64,000 nt of DNA. It comes from Pseudomonas sp. HS6 (GTDB lineage Bacteria; Pseudomonadota; Gammaproteobacteria; Pseudomonadales; Pseudomonadaceae). A model generated the notes under the pieces. It saw only the letters and a list, made by a program, of their open reading frames with translations. It was not told the origin of the DNA and did not search any database. Of the stretch, positions 35,037 to 43,952 are shown one piece after another. Both the position numbers and the translations under genes were made by a program. How positions within the stretch are numbered: the stretch's first letter is position 1; each line of letters begins with the position of its first letter. The stretch lies in NCBI RefSeq assembly GCF_023375815.1, contig NZ_CP067412.1:124001-188000 (forward strand), in the 5' to 3' direction.

Positions 35037-36252
35037 GCGGCAGCAGGCCATCGGCAAGCAGCAGCGTTTCGAGACAGTGCTCGCTGATCTGGTAGAACGC
35101 TTTCAGTTCCTGGATTTTCACCAGCAGCTGAGTCGGGTCCACAGGCTCGGCGCGCTTCACCGCCAGAATCATCTTGTTCTTGTTGGTGTGGTCCAGGGAG
35201 ATGAACTCGAACACCTTGGTCTCGTAACCGCAGGCTTCGAGGAACAGCGCACGCAGACTGTCGGTGACCATTTCCGCCTGCTGGCCCAGATGCAGACCGT
35301 ATTGCAGCATCGGTTTGAGCAGCGCCGGGCTCTGGATCTGCAAGCGGATCTGTTTGTGGCAGCACGGCGAGCACATGATGATCGATGCGCCGGAACGGAT
35401 ACCGGTGTGGATCGCGTAGTCGGTGGCGATGTCGCAGGCATGCAGGGCGATCATCACCTCCAGCTCGCTCGGCGCCACGCTGCGCACATCGCCACACTTG
35501 AACACCAACCCCGGGTGTTCGAGTTTCGTAGCGGCGGCGTTGCACAGGTTGACCATCTCTTCACGCAGCTCGACGCCGGTGACTTCGCCCTCGGCCTTTA
35601 ACGTGTTGCGCAGATAGTCATGAATGGCGAACGTCAGGTAACCCTTGCCCGAACCGAAATCCGCCACCCGCACCGGTTTGTCCAGAGCCAGCGGCGAGGA
35701 CGTCAGGGCGTGGCTGAACACTTCGATGAACTTGTTGATCTGCTTCCACTTGCGCGACATCGCCGGGATCAGCTCGTGTTGCGCGTTGGTCACGCCCAGG
35801 TCCTTGAGGAACGGCCGGTTCAGATCGAGGAAGCGGTTCTTCTCGCGGTTATGCTCGGCGGACGGCACTTCGCGCAATTGCTGGGGTTTGCTCATGAACA
35901 GCGAACTCTTGCCCTTTTTGCTGTATTCGAGCTGAGCTTCGTCAGTCAGCGCCAGCAAATGCGCATTTTTGAACGCCGCCGGCAGCAGCCCGGCAATCGT
36001 CGCCACCGCTTCGTCCAGCGGCAGGTTCTTGGTGATGTCGCGGGTCTTGTAGCGATAAACGAACGACAGGCACGGCTGTGCCTTGACCGTCACCGGCTTG
36101 ATGATGATCCGCTGCAAGTCCGCTTCTTCGCCGACGTACTTGGCCAGCACCAGTTTGATGAAGCCGTTCTGTTCGAGGCTGGTTTGCAGCAGCTCGATGA
36201 ACTGGGCGTGGTGATCGGGGGCCGGTTTGGCAGATGGGGTGGTAACGGACAT
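35026..36252 (-). CDS. SAM-dependent methyltransferase with CCH motif
   Basis: 408 residues. The N-terminal 170 residues are a separate domain of unknown role. The methyltransferase core follows: VADFGSGKGYLTFAIHDYL (about 193-211), then VTGVELREEMVNLC, then IALHACDIATDYAI and an unusual SPCCHKQIRLQI cysteine-histidine motif (about 297-308). The layout resembles the METTL25-like / Methyltransf_32 group, whose substrates are probably RNA or protein. The substrate here is unknown. Confidence 0.75.
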   Translation of the reverse strand: MSVTTPSAKPAPDHHAQFIELLQTSLEQNGFIKLVLAKYVGEEADLQRIIIKPVTVKAQPCLSFVYRYKTRDITKNLPLDEAVATIAGLLPAAFKNAHLLALTDEAQLEYSKKGKSSLFMSKPQQLREVPSAEHNREKNRFLDLNRPFLKDLGVTNAQHELIPAMSRKWKQINKFIEVFSHALTSSPLALDKPVRVADFGSGKGYLTFAIHDYLRNTLKAEGEVTGVELREEMVNLCNAAATKLEHPGLVFKCGDVRSVAPSELEVMIALHACDIATDYAIHTGIRSGASIIMCSPCCHKQIRLQIQSPALLKPMLQYGLHLGQQAEMVTDSLRALFLEACGYETKVFEFISLDHTNKNKMILAVKRAEPVDPTQLLVKIQELKAFYQISEHCLETLLLADGLLPLKA

Positions 36253-36355
36253 GAGAAAAAGCGGCCTCGGACGGGCAAATCGGGAATGGCCGCTATTTTA
36301 GGGGGGATGGGGGTTGGGGACACGCTCTTATTTACCGAACGGTTTTTAAAAGCGG

Positions 36356-36531
36356 CCCTCACCCTAGCCCTCTCCCGGAGGGAGAGGGGACCGATTGGGG
36401 GATATTGAGGAGGTACACCGACTTGAACGAGTGCACGTGAATCCATAATCGACTCGATATTTCAGGTCGATGGATAGCGGCAGACAACTCGGTCGGCTCC
36501 CTCTCCCACCGGGAGAGGGCTGGGGTGAGGG
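36356..36531. repeat. Inverted pair of CCCTCACCC-type intergenic repeats
   Basis: CCCTCACCCTAGCCCTCTCC at 36356 and its near-exact inverse GGAGAGGGCTGGGGTGAGGG ending at 36531 enclose about 120 bases. Each arm also contains its own small hairpin (CTCCCGGAGGGAG and CTCCCACCGGGAG). This family differs from the REP elements elsewhere in the window. It fills most of the 311-base gap between genes at 36252 and 36564, where I see no coding sequence. Confidence 0.8.
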
Positions 36532-36563
36532 CTGCGATCTCAAGTCCTATAAAACTGCCGAAA

Positions 36564-37181
36564 CTACCCCAACACCACCAACCGATTCGGCAACTCATTC
36601 CTCACCTGCGTCACCGGCACATGCACCTTGAGCAATTCCCCGCACGCCTCGATACAGGTCACGAAGCCCTGCAACGTCTGCCCCTGCCGCACCTGCTCGG
36701 TAAACACCGCAACAATCGAATCCCAGCTCTTGTTATCCAGTTTTTTGGAAATCCCTTCATCCACCAGAATTTCCACATACCGCTCGGCCTCGCAGACAAA
36801 AATCAGCATGCCGGTGCTGCCCACCGTGTGATGCAGGTTCTGTTCGAGAAACTGCCGACGCGCCAGGTTCGAGGCGCGCCAGTGGCGGACATGGCGAGGG
36901 ATCAGATGGGTGGTGACCTTGGGCAGGCGAAACACCAGGCACAGCACGACAAAACTGACCCACTGCACCAGCAGCAGGCTGTGCATCGTCAGCCACCCGG
37001 TCAGGTAGTGCACGATGCCCGGGACCACCAGCGCCAGCAAGCTGCCCCACAGCAGCGGGATGTATGCGTAGTCGTCGGCGCGGGCCGCGAGCACCGTCAC
37101 CAGCTCGGCGTCGGTGTCGCGCTCGACCCGGGCGATGGCCTCGGCGACTTTGCGTTGTTCGTGTTCAGTCAGTAATGCCAT
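36564..37181 (-). CDS. TPM domain membrane protein
   Basis: 205 residues from ATG 37181. The N-terminus begins LLTEHEQRKVAEAIARVERDTDAELVTVLAARADDY, the TPM-fold start. Two membrane segments follow (about 40-60 and 70-88), and the second half has GMLIFVCEAERYVEILVDEGI, also TPM-like. It is last in a three-gene minus-strand unit after LemA and the YgcG-like protein. These genes are often together in bacteria; a role in envelope or membrane-protein maintenance is suspected but not shown. Confidence 0.8.
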   Translation of the reverse strand: MALLTEHEQRKVAEAIARVERDTDAELVTVLAARADDYAYIPLLWGSLLALVVPGIVHYLTGWLTMHSLLLVQWVSFVVLCLVFRLPKVTTHLIPRHVRHWRASNLARRQFLEQNLHHTVGSTGMLIFVCEAERYVEILVDEGISKKLDNKSWDSIVAVFTEQVRQGQTLQGFVTCIEACGELLKVHVPVTQVRNELPNRLVVLG

Positions 37182-37209
37182 GTCGTGAAGTGCCTGCTCA
37201 TTATTGTTA

Positions 37210-37968
37210 TCACCAGCCGCCGGAGGATCCGCCCCCGCCGAAACTGCCACCGCCGCCGCTGAAGCCCCCGCCTCCACCGCCGCCGCCAAAACCTCCGCCA
37301 CCAAAGCCGCCCCCTCCTCCGGAGCCGCCCCGGCCGGCGGGAAGGATACCGAGCATCTGGCAGACAAAAACAGTCAGGATGAACAACATCACCAGAAATA
37401 CAAACAGCGCCGGGTGCCGCGAGACAAAATCGTCCGACGGATCGCCAGCCGATTCATACACCGTGGAAGGTTCGTCCAGCGGATTACCGCCCAGCACCAC
37501 CAGCATCGCCGCGACACCGTCGCTGATGCCCTTGCTGAAATTACCCGCCTTGAACGACGGCGTGATCACCTGATGGATGATCACCGAACTCTGGGCATCG
37601 GTGAGGCGATCCTCCAGCCCGTAGCCGACTTCGATGCGCAATTTGCGCTCGTCCCGGGCGACGATCAACAGTGCGCCGTTGTTCTTGTCCTTCTGGCCGA
37701 TGCCCCAGTGCCGCCCGAGTTCGACGCCGTAGTCCTCGATGGTGGAACCTTGCAGGTTCGGCAACGTCACGACCACCAACTGCTCGCCGGTCGCCTGCTC
37801 GTGGGCCTGCAACTGTTGATTCAGTTGCGCGCGTACCGACGGCTCGATCATCTGCGCGTCGTCCACCACCCGTCCGGTCAGCGCCGGAAAGGTCAACTCG
37901 GCCCGGGCGCTGACGGCGAACAGCCACAGCATCAGCACCAGGCCCATCTTCAACACACGCATGGGCAT
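37210..37968 (-). CDS. YgcG-like TPM domain protein with glycine-rich tail
   Basis: 252 residues (250 if started at the second Met, 37962). A signal peptide (LVLMLWLFAVSARAE) leads to a periplasmic TPM domain (LTFPALTGRVVDDAQMI to about residue 165, including LRIEVGYGLEDRLTD). A membrane helix near 185-205 comes next, then a C-terminal run made almost only of Gly, Phe and Ser (GGGGGFGGGGFGGGG). The gene lies between lemA and the second TPM gene with gaps of 7 and 28 bases. TPM domains were first studied in thylakoid repair; the bacterial role is unclear. Confidence 0.85.
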   Translation of the reverse strand: MPMRVLKMGLVLMLWLFAVSARAELTFPALTGRVVDDAQMIEPSVRAQLNQQLQAHEQATGEQLVVVTLPNLQGSTIEDYGVELGRHWGIGQKDKNNGALLIVARDERKLRIEVGYGLEDRLTDAQSSVIIHQVITPSFKAGNFSKGISDGVAAMLVVLGGNPLDEPSTVYESAGDPSDDFVSRHPALFVFLVMLFILTVFVCQMLGILPAGRGGSGGGGGFGGGGFGGGGGGGGFSGGGGSFGGGGSSGGW

Positions 37969-37975
37969 CCCCGGC

Positions 37976-38584
37976 TCAGAACTTCACTTCCGGGGCCTTG
38001 TCCGCGCCGGGGCTGGTGGCTTCAAAGGTTTCGCGGATCGGCAAGTCGCTGTACATCACGCTGTGCCACAGGCGACCGGGAAAGGTGCGAATCTCGGTGT
38101 TGTATTTCTGCACCGCCAGAATGAAATCCCGGCGGGCCACGGCGATGCGGTTTTCCGTGCCTTCAAGTTGCGATTGCAGGGCGAGGAAGTTCTGGTTGGC
38201 CTTCAGGTCCGGATAACGCTCGGACACCACCATCAAGCGGCTCAAGGCACCGGTCAGTTGATCCTGGGCCTGCTGGAACTGCTTGAGTTTTTCCGGGTTG
38301 TCGAGGGTGCTGGCATCGACCTGGATCGACGTCGCCTTGGCCCGGGCCTCGATGACGGCGGTCAGAGTTTCTTCCTCATGCTTGGCGTAACCCTTCACGG
38401 TTTCCACTAGATTGGGGATCAGGTCGGCGCGGCGCTGATACTGGTTCTGCACCTGGCCCCAGGCGGCCTTGGCCTGTTCGTCGAGGGTGGGAATGTTGTT
38501 GATGCCGCAGGCGGTCAACAACGTGGCCAGCACCAGCAAGGTGGCGACCTGCAAACGCGAGCGGTAGACAGGACTGACATTCAT
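37976..38584 (-). CDS. lemA: LemA family protein
   Basis: 202 residues from ATG 38584 (GGGAG upstream). The signal segment VATLLVLATLLTACGINN could be a lipobox or a membrane anchor. The body is the long helical LemA domain: WGQVQNQYQRRADLIPNLVETVKGYAKHEEETL, then ARAKATSIQVDAS, ending near SDLPIRETFEA. LemA proteins are envelope proteins of unknown mechanism that usually occur with TPM proteins, as here. It is the first gene of this operon. The symbol refers to the family, not to the old lemA name of the gacS sensor. Confidence 0.85.
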   Translation of the reverse strand: MNVSPVYRSRLQVATLLVLATLLTACGINNIPTLDEQAKAAWGQVQNQYQRRADLIPNLVETVKGYAKHEEETLTAVIEARAKATSIQVDASTLDNPEKLKQFQQAQDQLTGALSRLMVVSERYPDLKANQNFLALQSQLEGTENRIAVARRDFILAVQKYNTEIRTFPGRLWHSVMYSDLPIRETFEATSPGADKAPEVKF

Positions 38585-38844
38585 CGGACGGGTGCTCCCT
38601 TGCACATTTCATGAATAATGACTCGCGAAACATTCTCAGCCGACGGTTGGGGCATAATCGCCCGCGCCACTGGATTGCGGCGGGCCGATGGGCTAAAAAG
38701 AGGCCCTGCGCGATCACGTCGCCGAAAATTTCGACGTACATTCGGCTGTCGTTTTCTGAATCAGCACCCGAACAACAATAGTCGCTCCCTAAATTTTGGC
38801 TGGCCGGCATTGCAACGCCGTTTAGGCCCTTGAGAAAACTATTC

Positions 38845-41136
38845 ATGAAGAAGCTGTGTTTGCTGGGCCTGTTCGTCAGCCTGGCCAGTCATCAAGTACT
38901 GGCCGCCACGACCCCGGTACCCCTGGAAAACAAGGACGCGTTCATCAGCAACCTGATGAAGCAAATGACCCTCGACGAGAAGATCGGCCAGTTGCGCCTG
39001 ATCAGCATCGGCCCGGAAATGCCGCGCGAACTGATCCGTAAAGAGATCGCCGCTGGCAACATCGGTGGCACGTTCAACTCGATCACCCGCCCGGAAAACC
39101 GTCCGATGCAGGACGCTGCCATGCGCAGCCGCCTGAAGATCCCGATGTTTTTCGCGTACGACGTGATCCACGGTCACCGTACGATTTTCCCGATTCCCCT
39201 GGCCCTGGCGTCGAGCTGGGACATGGACGCCATCGGTCAGTCCGGGCGCGTTGCCGCCAAGGAAGCCGCAGCCGACAGTCTCGACATCACCTTCGCGCCG
39301 ATGGTCGACATTTCCCGCGACCCGCGCTGGGGCCGCAGCTCCGAAGGTTTCGGTGAAGACACCTACCTGACCTCGCGCATTGCCAAAGTCATGGTCAAGG
39401 CCTATCAGGGCGACACGCCGAGCGCGGCCGACAGCATCATGGCCAGCGTCAAGCACTTCGCCCTGTATGGCGCGGTCGAGGGTGGTCGCGACTACAACAC
39501 CGTGGACATGAGCCCGGTGAAGATGTACCAGGATTACCTTCCGCCGTACCGCGCTGCGATTGATGCCGGCGCCGGTGGCGTGATGGTCGCGTTGAACTCG
39601 ATCAACGGTATCCCGGCCACCGCCAACACCTGGCTGATGAACGATTTGCTGCGCAAGGACTGGGGCTTCAAGGGTCTGGCGGTCAGCGACCACGGCGCGA
39701 TCTTCGAGCTGATCAAACACGGCGTGGCCGCCGACGGTCGTGAAGCCGCGAAACTGGCGATCAAGGCCGGCATCGACATGAGCATGAACGACACCCTGTA
39801 CGGCAAAGAACTGCCGGGGCTGCTCAAGTCCGGCGAAATCGAACAGAAAGACATCGACAACGCCGTGCGTGAAGTGCTCGGGGCCAAGTACGACATGGGC
39901 CTGTTCAAGGACCCGTACCTGCGCATCGGCAAGGCTGAAGACGATCCGGTCGACACCTACGCCGACAGCCGTCTGCACCGCGCCGACGCCCGTGACGTCG
40001 CCCGTCGCAGCCTGGTACTGCTGAAGAACCAGAACGAAACCCTGCCGCTGAAGAAAACCGCGAAAGTCGCGCTGGTCGGCCCGCTGGCCAAGGCGCCGAT
40101 CGACATGATGGGCAGTTGGGCCGCTGCTGGTCGTCCGGCGCAATCGGTCACTCTGTTCGATGGTATGAGCAGCGTCATCGGCGACAAGTCGAACCTGATC
40201 TACGCCCGTGGTGCCAACATCACCAGCGACAAGAAGGTCCTCGACTACCTGAACTTCCTCAACTTCGATGCGCCGGAAGTGGTCGATGACCCGCGCCCGG
40301 CCAACGTGCTGATCGACGAAGCGGTGAAAGCCGCCAAGGACGCTGACGTAATCGTTGCGGCCGTGGGCGAGTCCCGTGGCATGTCCCACGAATCGTCCAG
40401 CCGTACCGACCTGAACATCCCGGAAAACCAGCGCGAGCTGATCCGTGCCCTGAAAGCCACCGGCAAGCCGTTGGTGCTGGTGCTGATGAACGGCCGTCCG
40501 CTGACGATCCTTCAGGAAAAAGAACAGGCTGACGCGATTCTGGAAACCTGGTTCAGCGGCACCGAGGGCGGCAACGCCATTGCCGACGTGCTGTTCGGCG
40601 ACTACAACCCGTCGGGCAAACTGCCAGTGACCTTCCCGCGTTCCGTGGGCCAGATCCCGACCTACTACAACCACCTGAGCATTGGCCGGCCGTTCACGCC
40701 GGGCAAACCGGGCAACTACACCTCGCAGTATTTCGATGACACCACCGGGCCCCTGTTCCCGTTCGGCTACGGCCTGAGCTACACCGATTTCAGCCTGAGC
40801 GACATGGCGCTGTCGTCGACCACCCTGAACACCACCGGCAAGCTCGACGCCAGTGTCACGGTGAAAAACACCGGCAAACGTGACGGCGAAACCGTGGTGC
40901 AGCTGTACATCCAGGACGTCACCGGCTCGATGATCCGTCCGGTCAAGGAGCTGAAGAACTTCCAGAAAATCATGCTCAAGGCCGGCGAGCAGAAAGTCGT
41001 GCACTTCACCATCACCGAAGATGACCTGAAGTTCTACAACGCCCAGCTCAAGTACGCGGCAGAGCCTGGCAAGTTCAACGTGCAGATCGGCCTGGATTCC
41101 CAGGACGTGACGCAGCAGAGCTTTGAATTGCTGTAA
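38845..41136 (+). CDS. bglX: Periplasmic beta-glucosidase BglX (GH3)
   Basis: 763 residues, near E. coli BglX length. A signal peptide (MKKLCLLGLFVSLASHQVLA) predicts the periplasm. The GH3 N-terminal barrel starts at MTLDEKIGQLRL and bears the nucleophile Asp282 in GLAVSDHGAI. The C-terminal GH3 domain contains VGESRGMSHESSSR with a likely acid/base region. A fibronectin-III-like domain finishes the protein (GETVVQLYIQDV). It hydrolyses beta-linked glucosides. It is monocistronic; a REPIN follows the stop. Confidence 0.9.
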   Translation: MKKLCLLGLFVSLASHQVLAATTPVPLENKDAFISNLMKQMTLDEKIGQLRLISIGPEMPRELIRKEIAAGNIGGTFNSITRPENRPMQDAAMRSRLKIPMFFAYDVIHGHRTIFPIPLALASSWDMDAIGQSGRVAAKEAAADSLDITFAPMVDISRDPRWGRSSEGFGEDTYLTSRIAKVMVKAYQGDTPSAADSIMASVKHFALYGAVEGGRDYNTVDMSPVKMYQDYLPPYRAAIDAGAGGVMVALNSINGIPATANTWLMNDLLRKDWGFKGLAVSDHGAIFELIKHGVAADGREAAKLAIKAGIDMSMNDTLYGKELPGLLKSGEIEQKDIDNAVREVLGAKYDMGLFKDPYLRIGKAEDDPVDTYADSRLHRADARDVARRSLVLLKNQNETLPLKKTAKVALVGPLAKAPIDMMGSWAAAGRPAQSVTLFDGMSSVIGDKSNLIYARGANITSDKKVLDYLNFLNFDAPEVVDDPRPANVLIDEAVKAAKDADVIVAAVGESRGMSHESSSRTDLNIPENQRELIRALKATGKPLVLVLMNGRPLTILQEKEQADAILETWFSGTEGGNAIADVLFGDYNPSGKLPVTFPRSVGQIPTYYNHLSIGRPFTPGKPGNYTSQYFDDTTGPLFPFGYGLSYTDFSLSDMALSSTTLNTTGKLDASVTVKNTGKRDGETVVQLYIQDVTGSMIRPVKELKNFQKIMLKAGEQKVVHFTITEDDLKFYNAQLKYAAEPGKFNVQIGLDSQDVTQQSFELL

Positions 41137-41156
41137 CAGTTGTCACACTGCAAAAA

Positions 41157-41265
41157 CCTGTGGGAGCTGGCTTGCCAGCGATGGCGGACGGACAGTCAAC
41201 GAAGATGTTGAATGTGCCGGCCTCATCGCTGGCAAGTCGAGTCGTCGCACCGCAGCTCCCACAGG
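41157..41265. repeat. REPIN variant with interrupted right arm
   Basis: The left arm CCTGTGGGAGCTGGCTTGCC is matched on the right by CATCGCTGGCAAG and CAGCTCCCACAGG, which are separated by an inserted TCGAGTCGTCGCACCG. The centre is unrelated sequence. The subtype therefore differs from the symmetrical pairs at 32894 and 49576. Confidence 0.85.
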
Positions 41266-41291
41266 TCCTTATAAAGGTATGAAAACTGCGA

Positions 41292-42449
41292 CTATCCGCG
41301 TCTATCCAACAGGTTGACCACCACCCGATCCACCCAGCCCCAGATCCGCTGCTTCACCCGCCGCCACAATGGCCGGCGCTGCCATTCCTCCAGACTCACT
41401 TGCTGACTCAGGCCGAAGTCATTCTCGAAACTCCCCACCACCGCGGCCGTCAGTGACGGATCCAGCGCCTCCAGATTCGCCTCAAGGTTGAAGCGCAGGT
41501 TCCAGTGATCGAAATTGCACGAACCGATGCTCACCCAATCGTCCACCAACACCATTTTCAGGTGCAGGAAACACGGCTGATATTCGAAGATCTTCACCCC
41601 GGCCTTGAGCAGGCGCGGGTAGTAGCGATGCCCGGCGTAACGGACCGACGGGTGATCGGTGCGCGGCCCGGTGAGCAGCAGGCGCACGTCGAGGCCACGA
41701 GCGGCAGCCTTGCGCAGGGAGCGGCGGATTTTCCAGGTCGGCAGGAAGTACGGCGTCGCCAACCAGATGCGCTTCTGGCCGCTGTTCAGCGCGCGGAACA
41801 GCGATTGCAGAATGTCGCGATGCTGGCGGGCGTCGGCGTAGGCCACGCGGCCCATGCCCTCGCCCGTGTCGGGTACACGCGGCAACCGCGGCAGGCCGAA
41901 ATTCGCATGGGGCTTCCAGGCGCGTCGATGGCGGTTAGCGATCCATTGGCGGTCGAACAGCAATTGCCAGTCGAGCACCAAGGGGCCCGTGATCTGCACC
42001 ATCACTTCGTGCCATTCGCTGGTGTCGTGGCCCGGCGTCCAGAATTCGTCGGTCACCCCGGTGCCGCCGACCACCGCCAGACGCTGATCGACCAGCAACA
42101 GCTTGCGGTGGTCGCGATAGAAATTACCGACCCAGCGCCGCCAGTTCAGGCGATTGTAAAAACGCAGCTCGACACCGGCGAGCGTCAGGCGCTGACGCAA
42201 GGTCAGGGTAAAAGCCAGGCTGCCGTAATCATCGAACAGGCAACGCACCCGCACGCCCCGCTCCGCCGCCAGCACCAGCGCCTGAACCACGGTTTCGGCA
42301 CAGGCGCCGGCCTCCACCAGGTACAGCTCCAGTTCGATCTGTTCATGGGCGCGGGCGATTTCTTCGAGCATGCGCGGGAAGAATTGCGGGCCGTCGATCA
42401 ACAGTTCGAAGCGATTGCCGTCACGCCACGGAAACACTGCGCCGCGCAT
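41292..42449 (-). CDS. clsB: Phospholipase D-family cardiolipin synthase (ClsB-like)
   Basis: 385 residues with two HKD active-site motifs: HRKLLLVD (about residue 113) and HLKMVLVD (about 299), each followed by the usual GGTGVTD or GSCNFD. The layout matches ClsB, which makes cardiolipin from phosphatidylglycerol (in E. coli also using phosphatidylethanolamine), although other PLD-type transferases are possible. The start codon is one base past the YceI-gene stop (TGACATG), so the pair is translationally coupled. A basic, Arg/Trp-rich C-terminus could bind membranes. Confidence 0.75.
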   Translation of the reverse strand: MRGAVFPWRDGNRFELLIDGPQFFPRMLEEIARAHEQIELELYLVEAGACAETVVQALVLAAERGVRVRCLFDDYGSLAFTLTLRQRLTLAGVELRFYNRLNWRRWVGNFYRDHRKLLLVDQRLAVVGGTGVTDEFWTPGHDTSEWHEVMVQITGPLVLDWQLLFDRQWIANRHRRAWKPHANFGLPRLPRVPDTGEGMGRVAYADARQHRDILQSLFRALNSGQKRIWLATPYFLPTWKIRRSLRKAAARGLDVRLLLTGPRTDHPSVRYAGHRYYPRLLKAGVKIFEYQPCFLHLKMVLVDDWVSIGSCNFDHWNLRFNLEANLEALDPSLTAAVVGSFENDFGLSQQVSLEEWQRRPLWRRVKQRIWGWVDRVVVNLLDRRG

Positions 42450-42450
42450 G

Positions 42451-43041
42451 TCAGCGCGCCGTGAAGATCAGCACCGCACCCACCGGCACCGACAGACTGA
42501 TGGCCGACAGGCCGGCCATGTTGCGCAAGCTTTCCAGGCCCGACAGCAGATCGAAATCCTCGGCGCTGATCACCAGCGGCTCCAGCGTTACCACTTGAAA
42601 GCGTCGGTCATCGAGGCGCGTGGCGAGCAGTTCGGCGGGGTATTCGTGCTGTTTGCCGTGCAGGTTGACGGTCAACGACAGGCGCAATTCAAGCTGCGCG
42701 CCGGGGGCCAGATCATTGATCGGGCGCAGGTCGATTTGCGTGGTGATGGTCGCTTCGGGGAATTGCTCGATCTGGAACAGTTCCTTGCGCATGCGCTCGT
42801 CACGCAGCGGGATGCCGCTGTTGATCGAGTCCAGCTCGACCTCGACTTCGGCGCGGCCATCGGGATCGACTTTGCCGTGCAGCACCAGAAAACGCTGCAC
42901 CTCGGAAATATTGGCGTTTTTCGTGCTGACGAACGACAGCCGCGACGACTCGCCGTCCAGATACCAGTTGGCCTGGGCCGGCAGCGTAGCGGCGCCCAGC
43001 AGCAGGCCCGCCAAGGCGTTGCACAGAGAACGGTTGAACAT
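42451..43041 (-). CDS. YceI family periplasmic lipid-binding protein
   Basis: 196 residues from ATG 43041. A signal peptide (ALAGLLLGAATLPAQA) is followed by the YceI lipocalin-like barrel, beginning NWYLDGESSRLSFVSTKNANISE and containing VELDSINSGIPLRDERMRK. YceI proteins bind isoprenoid or fatty-acid-like molecules. It is directly coupled to the phospholipase-D-family gene downstream, which suggests a joint role in envelope lipid homeostasis, as inference. Confidence 0.85.
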   Translation of the reverse strand: MFNRSLCNALAGLLLGAATLPAQANWYLDGESSRLSFVSTKNANISEVQRFLVLHGKVDPDGRAEVEVELDSINSGIPLRDERMRKELFQIEQFPEATITTQIDLRPINDLAPGAQLELRLSLTVNLHGKQHEYPAELLATRLDDRRFQVVTLEPLVISAEDFDLLSGLESLRNMAGLSAISLSVPVGAVLIFTAR

Positions 43042-43122
43042 TGAAGACTCGTGGGGCCGATAAACCTGCACGAACCTTAACTGCCTGTGGCGGTATTGCA
43101 AACTGTCAGTCAGTGCAAACAC

Positions 43123-43893
43123 TCAGGCCAGCACCTGTTGCACCTCGCCAATAGTCGCCGCGAGGCTGTTGAGGTGCAGGCTCAGCACCCGCTCCACCGG
43201 CGCCTGATCCATCGGCCAGTGCAGCGCCATGCTGCCGACCAATCGCCCTTGCGCACGAATCGGCAACGCCACCGCGCGAATCAGGAACGGCAGGCGCACC
43301 GGGTATTCCCAATAGCCTTCGGTACGCTGGCCGAAGCCCTGATGCAAGGCTTGCTCGGTGGCCTGGAACACACCGTCATCCGCCAACTGTTCGCGTTCGG
43401 CCAGACGTTTCACGTCCTGGCTGTCGAGTTCGCCAAGACAGGCGCGGCCCATCGCCGAATGGAACAGGCTCGCGTGATGGCCGACGATCTGGCAGTTAGT
43501 TGGATAGCGTTTGCGCAGCACTTGCGGGATCGCGCTTTCCATCACTTCGACCCGTTCGCCGTCGAAACACGACAGATCCGCCACCAGCCCGGTGCGTTCG
43601 CTCAACTCCAACAACATCGGTGCGGCGCTTTCGACCAGATGACGCTTGAAGCGTTGCTGACGATCACCGAACAGGCGCTTGGCACACAACCGGTAGCGGC
43701 GGTCGCTGAGGCCGCGATAGATCCAGCCCTGTTCCTGCAAGGTCGCGAGCATCCGCGACACCGTGGCCTTGGGCAAAGAGGTCAGATAGTGCAATTCCTC
43801 CAGCCCCAACGCCTGATGCTCGCCGAGCAACTCGACGATGGCCAGCGCCCGTTCGACCGAGCGCACGCTGCCGGTGTCTGCCTTGCTGCCCAT
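43123..43893 (-). CDS. IclR family transcriptional regulator
   Basis: 256 residues from ATG 43893, favoured because GGAGG lies just upstream; ATG 43908 is possible. An N-terminal winged helix (SVERALAIVELLGEHQALGLEELHYLTSLPKATVSRML) precedes the IclR effector domain (HASLFHSAMGRACLGEL). It is the last gene of a same-strand set: M20 hydrolase, transporter, amidase, IclR. It probably regulates that set, perhaps via the palindrome at 48094 upstream of the first gene. Confidence 0.85.
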   Translation of the reverse strand: MGSKADTGSVRSVERALAIVELLGEHQALGLEELHYLTSLPKATVSRMLATLQEQGWIYRGLSDRRYRLCAKRLFGDRQQRFKRHLVESAAPMLLELSERTGLVADLSCFDGERVEVMESAIPQVLRKRYPTNCQIVGHHASLFHSAMGRACLGELDSQDVKRLAEREQLADDGVFQATEQALHQGFGQRTEGYWEYPVRLPFLIRAVALPIRAQGRLVGSMALHWPMDQAPVERVLSLHLNSLAATIGEVQQVLA

Positions 43894-43952
43894 GTGTTCG
43901 CCCTCCATGGATGCGGATGAAAGATCACTTCGTGCAGCAAGATGCGGGCCGC

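Noticed and set aside
38839..41004. A 721-codon open frame on the minus strand opposite bglX
   Set aside because: It mirrors bglX in high-GC DNA, has no ribosome site and no family features; it is a codon-bias shadow.
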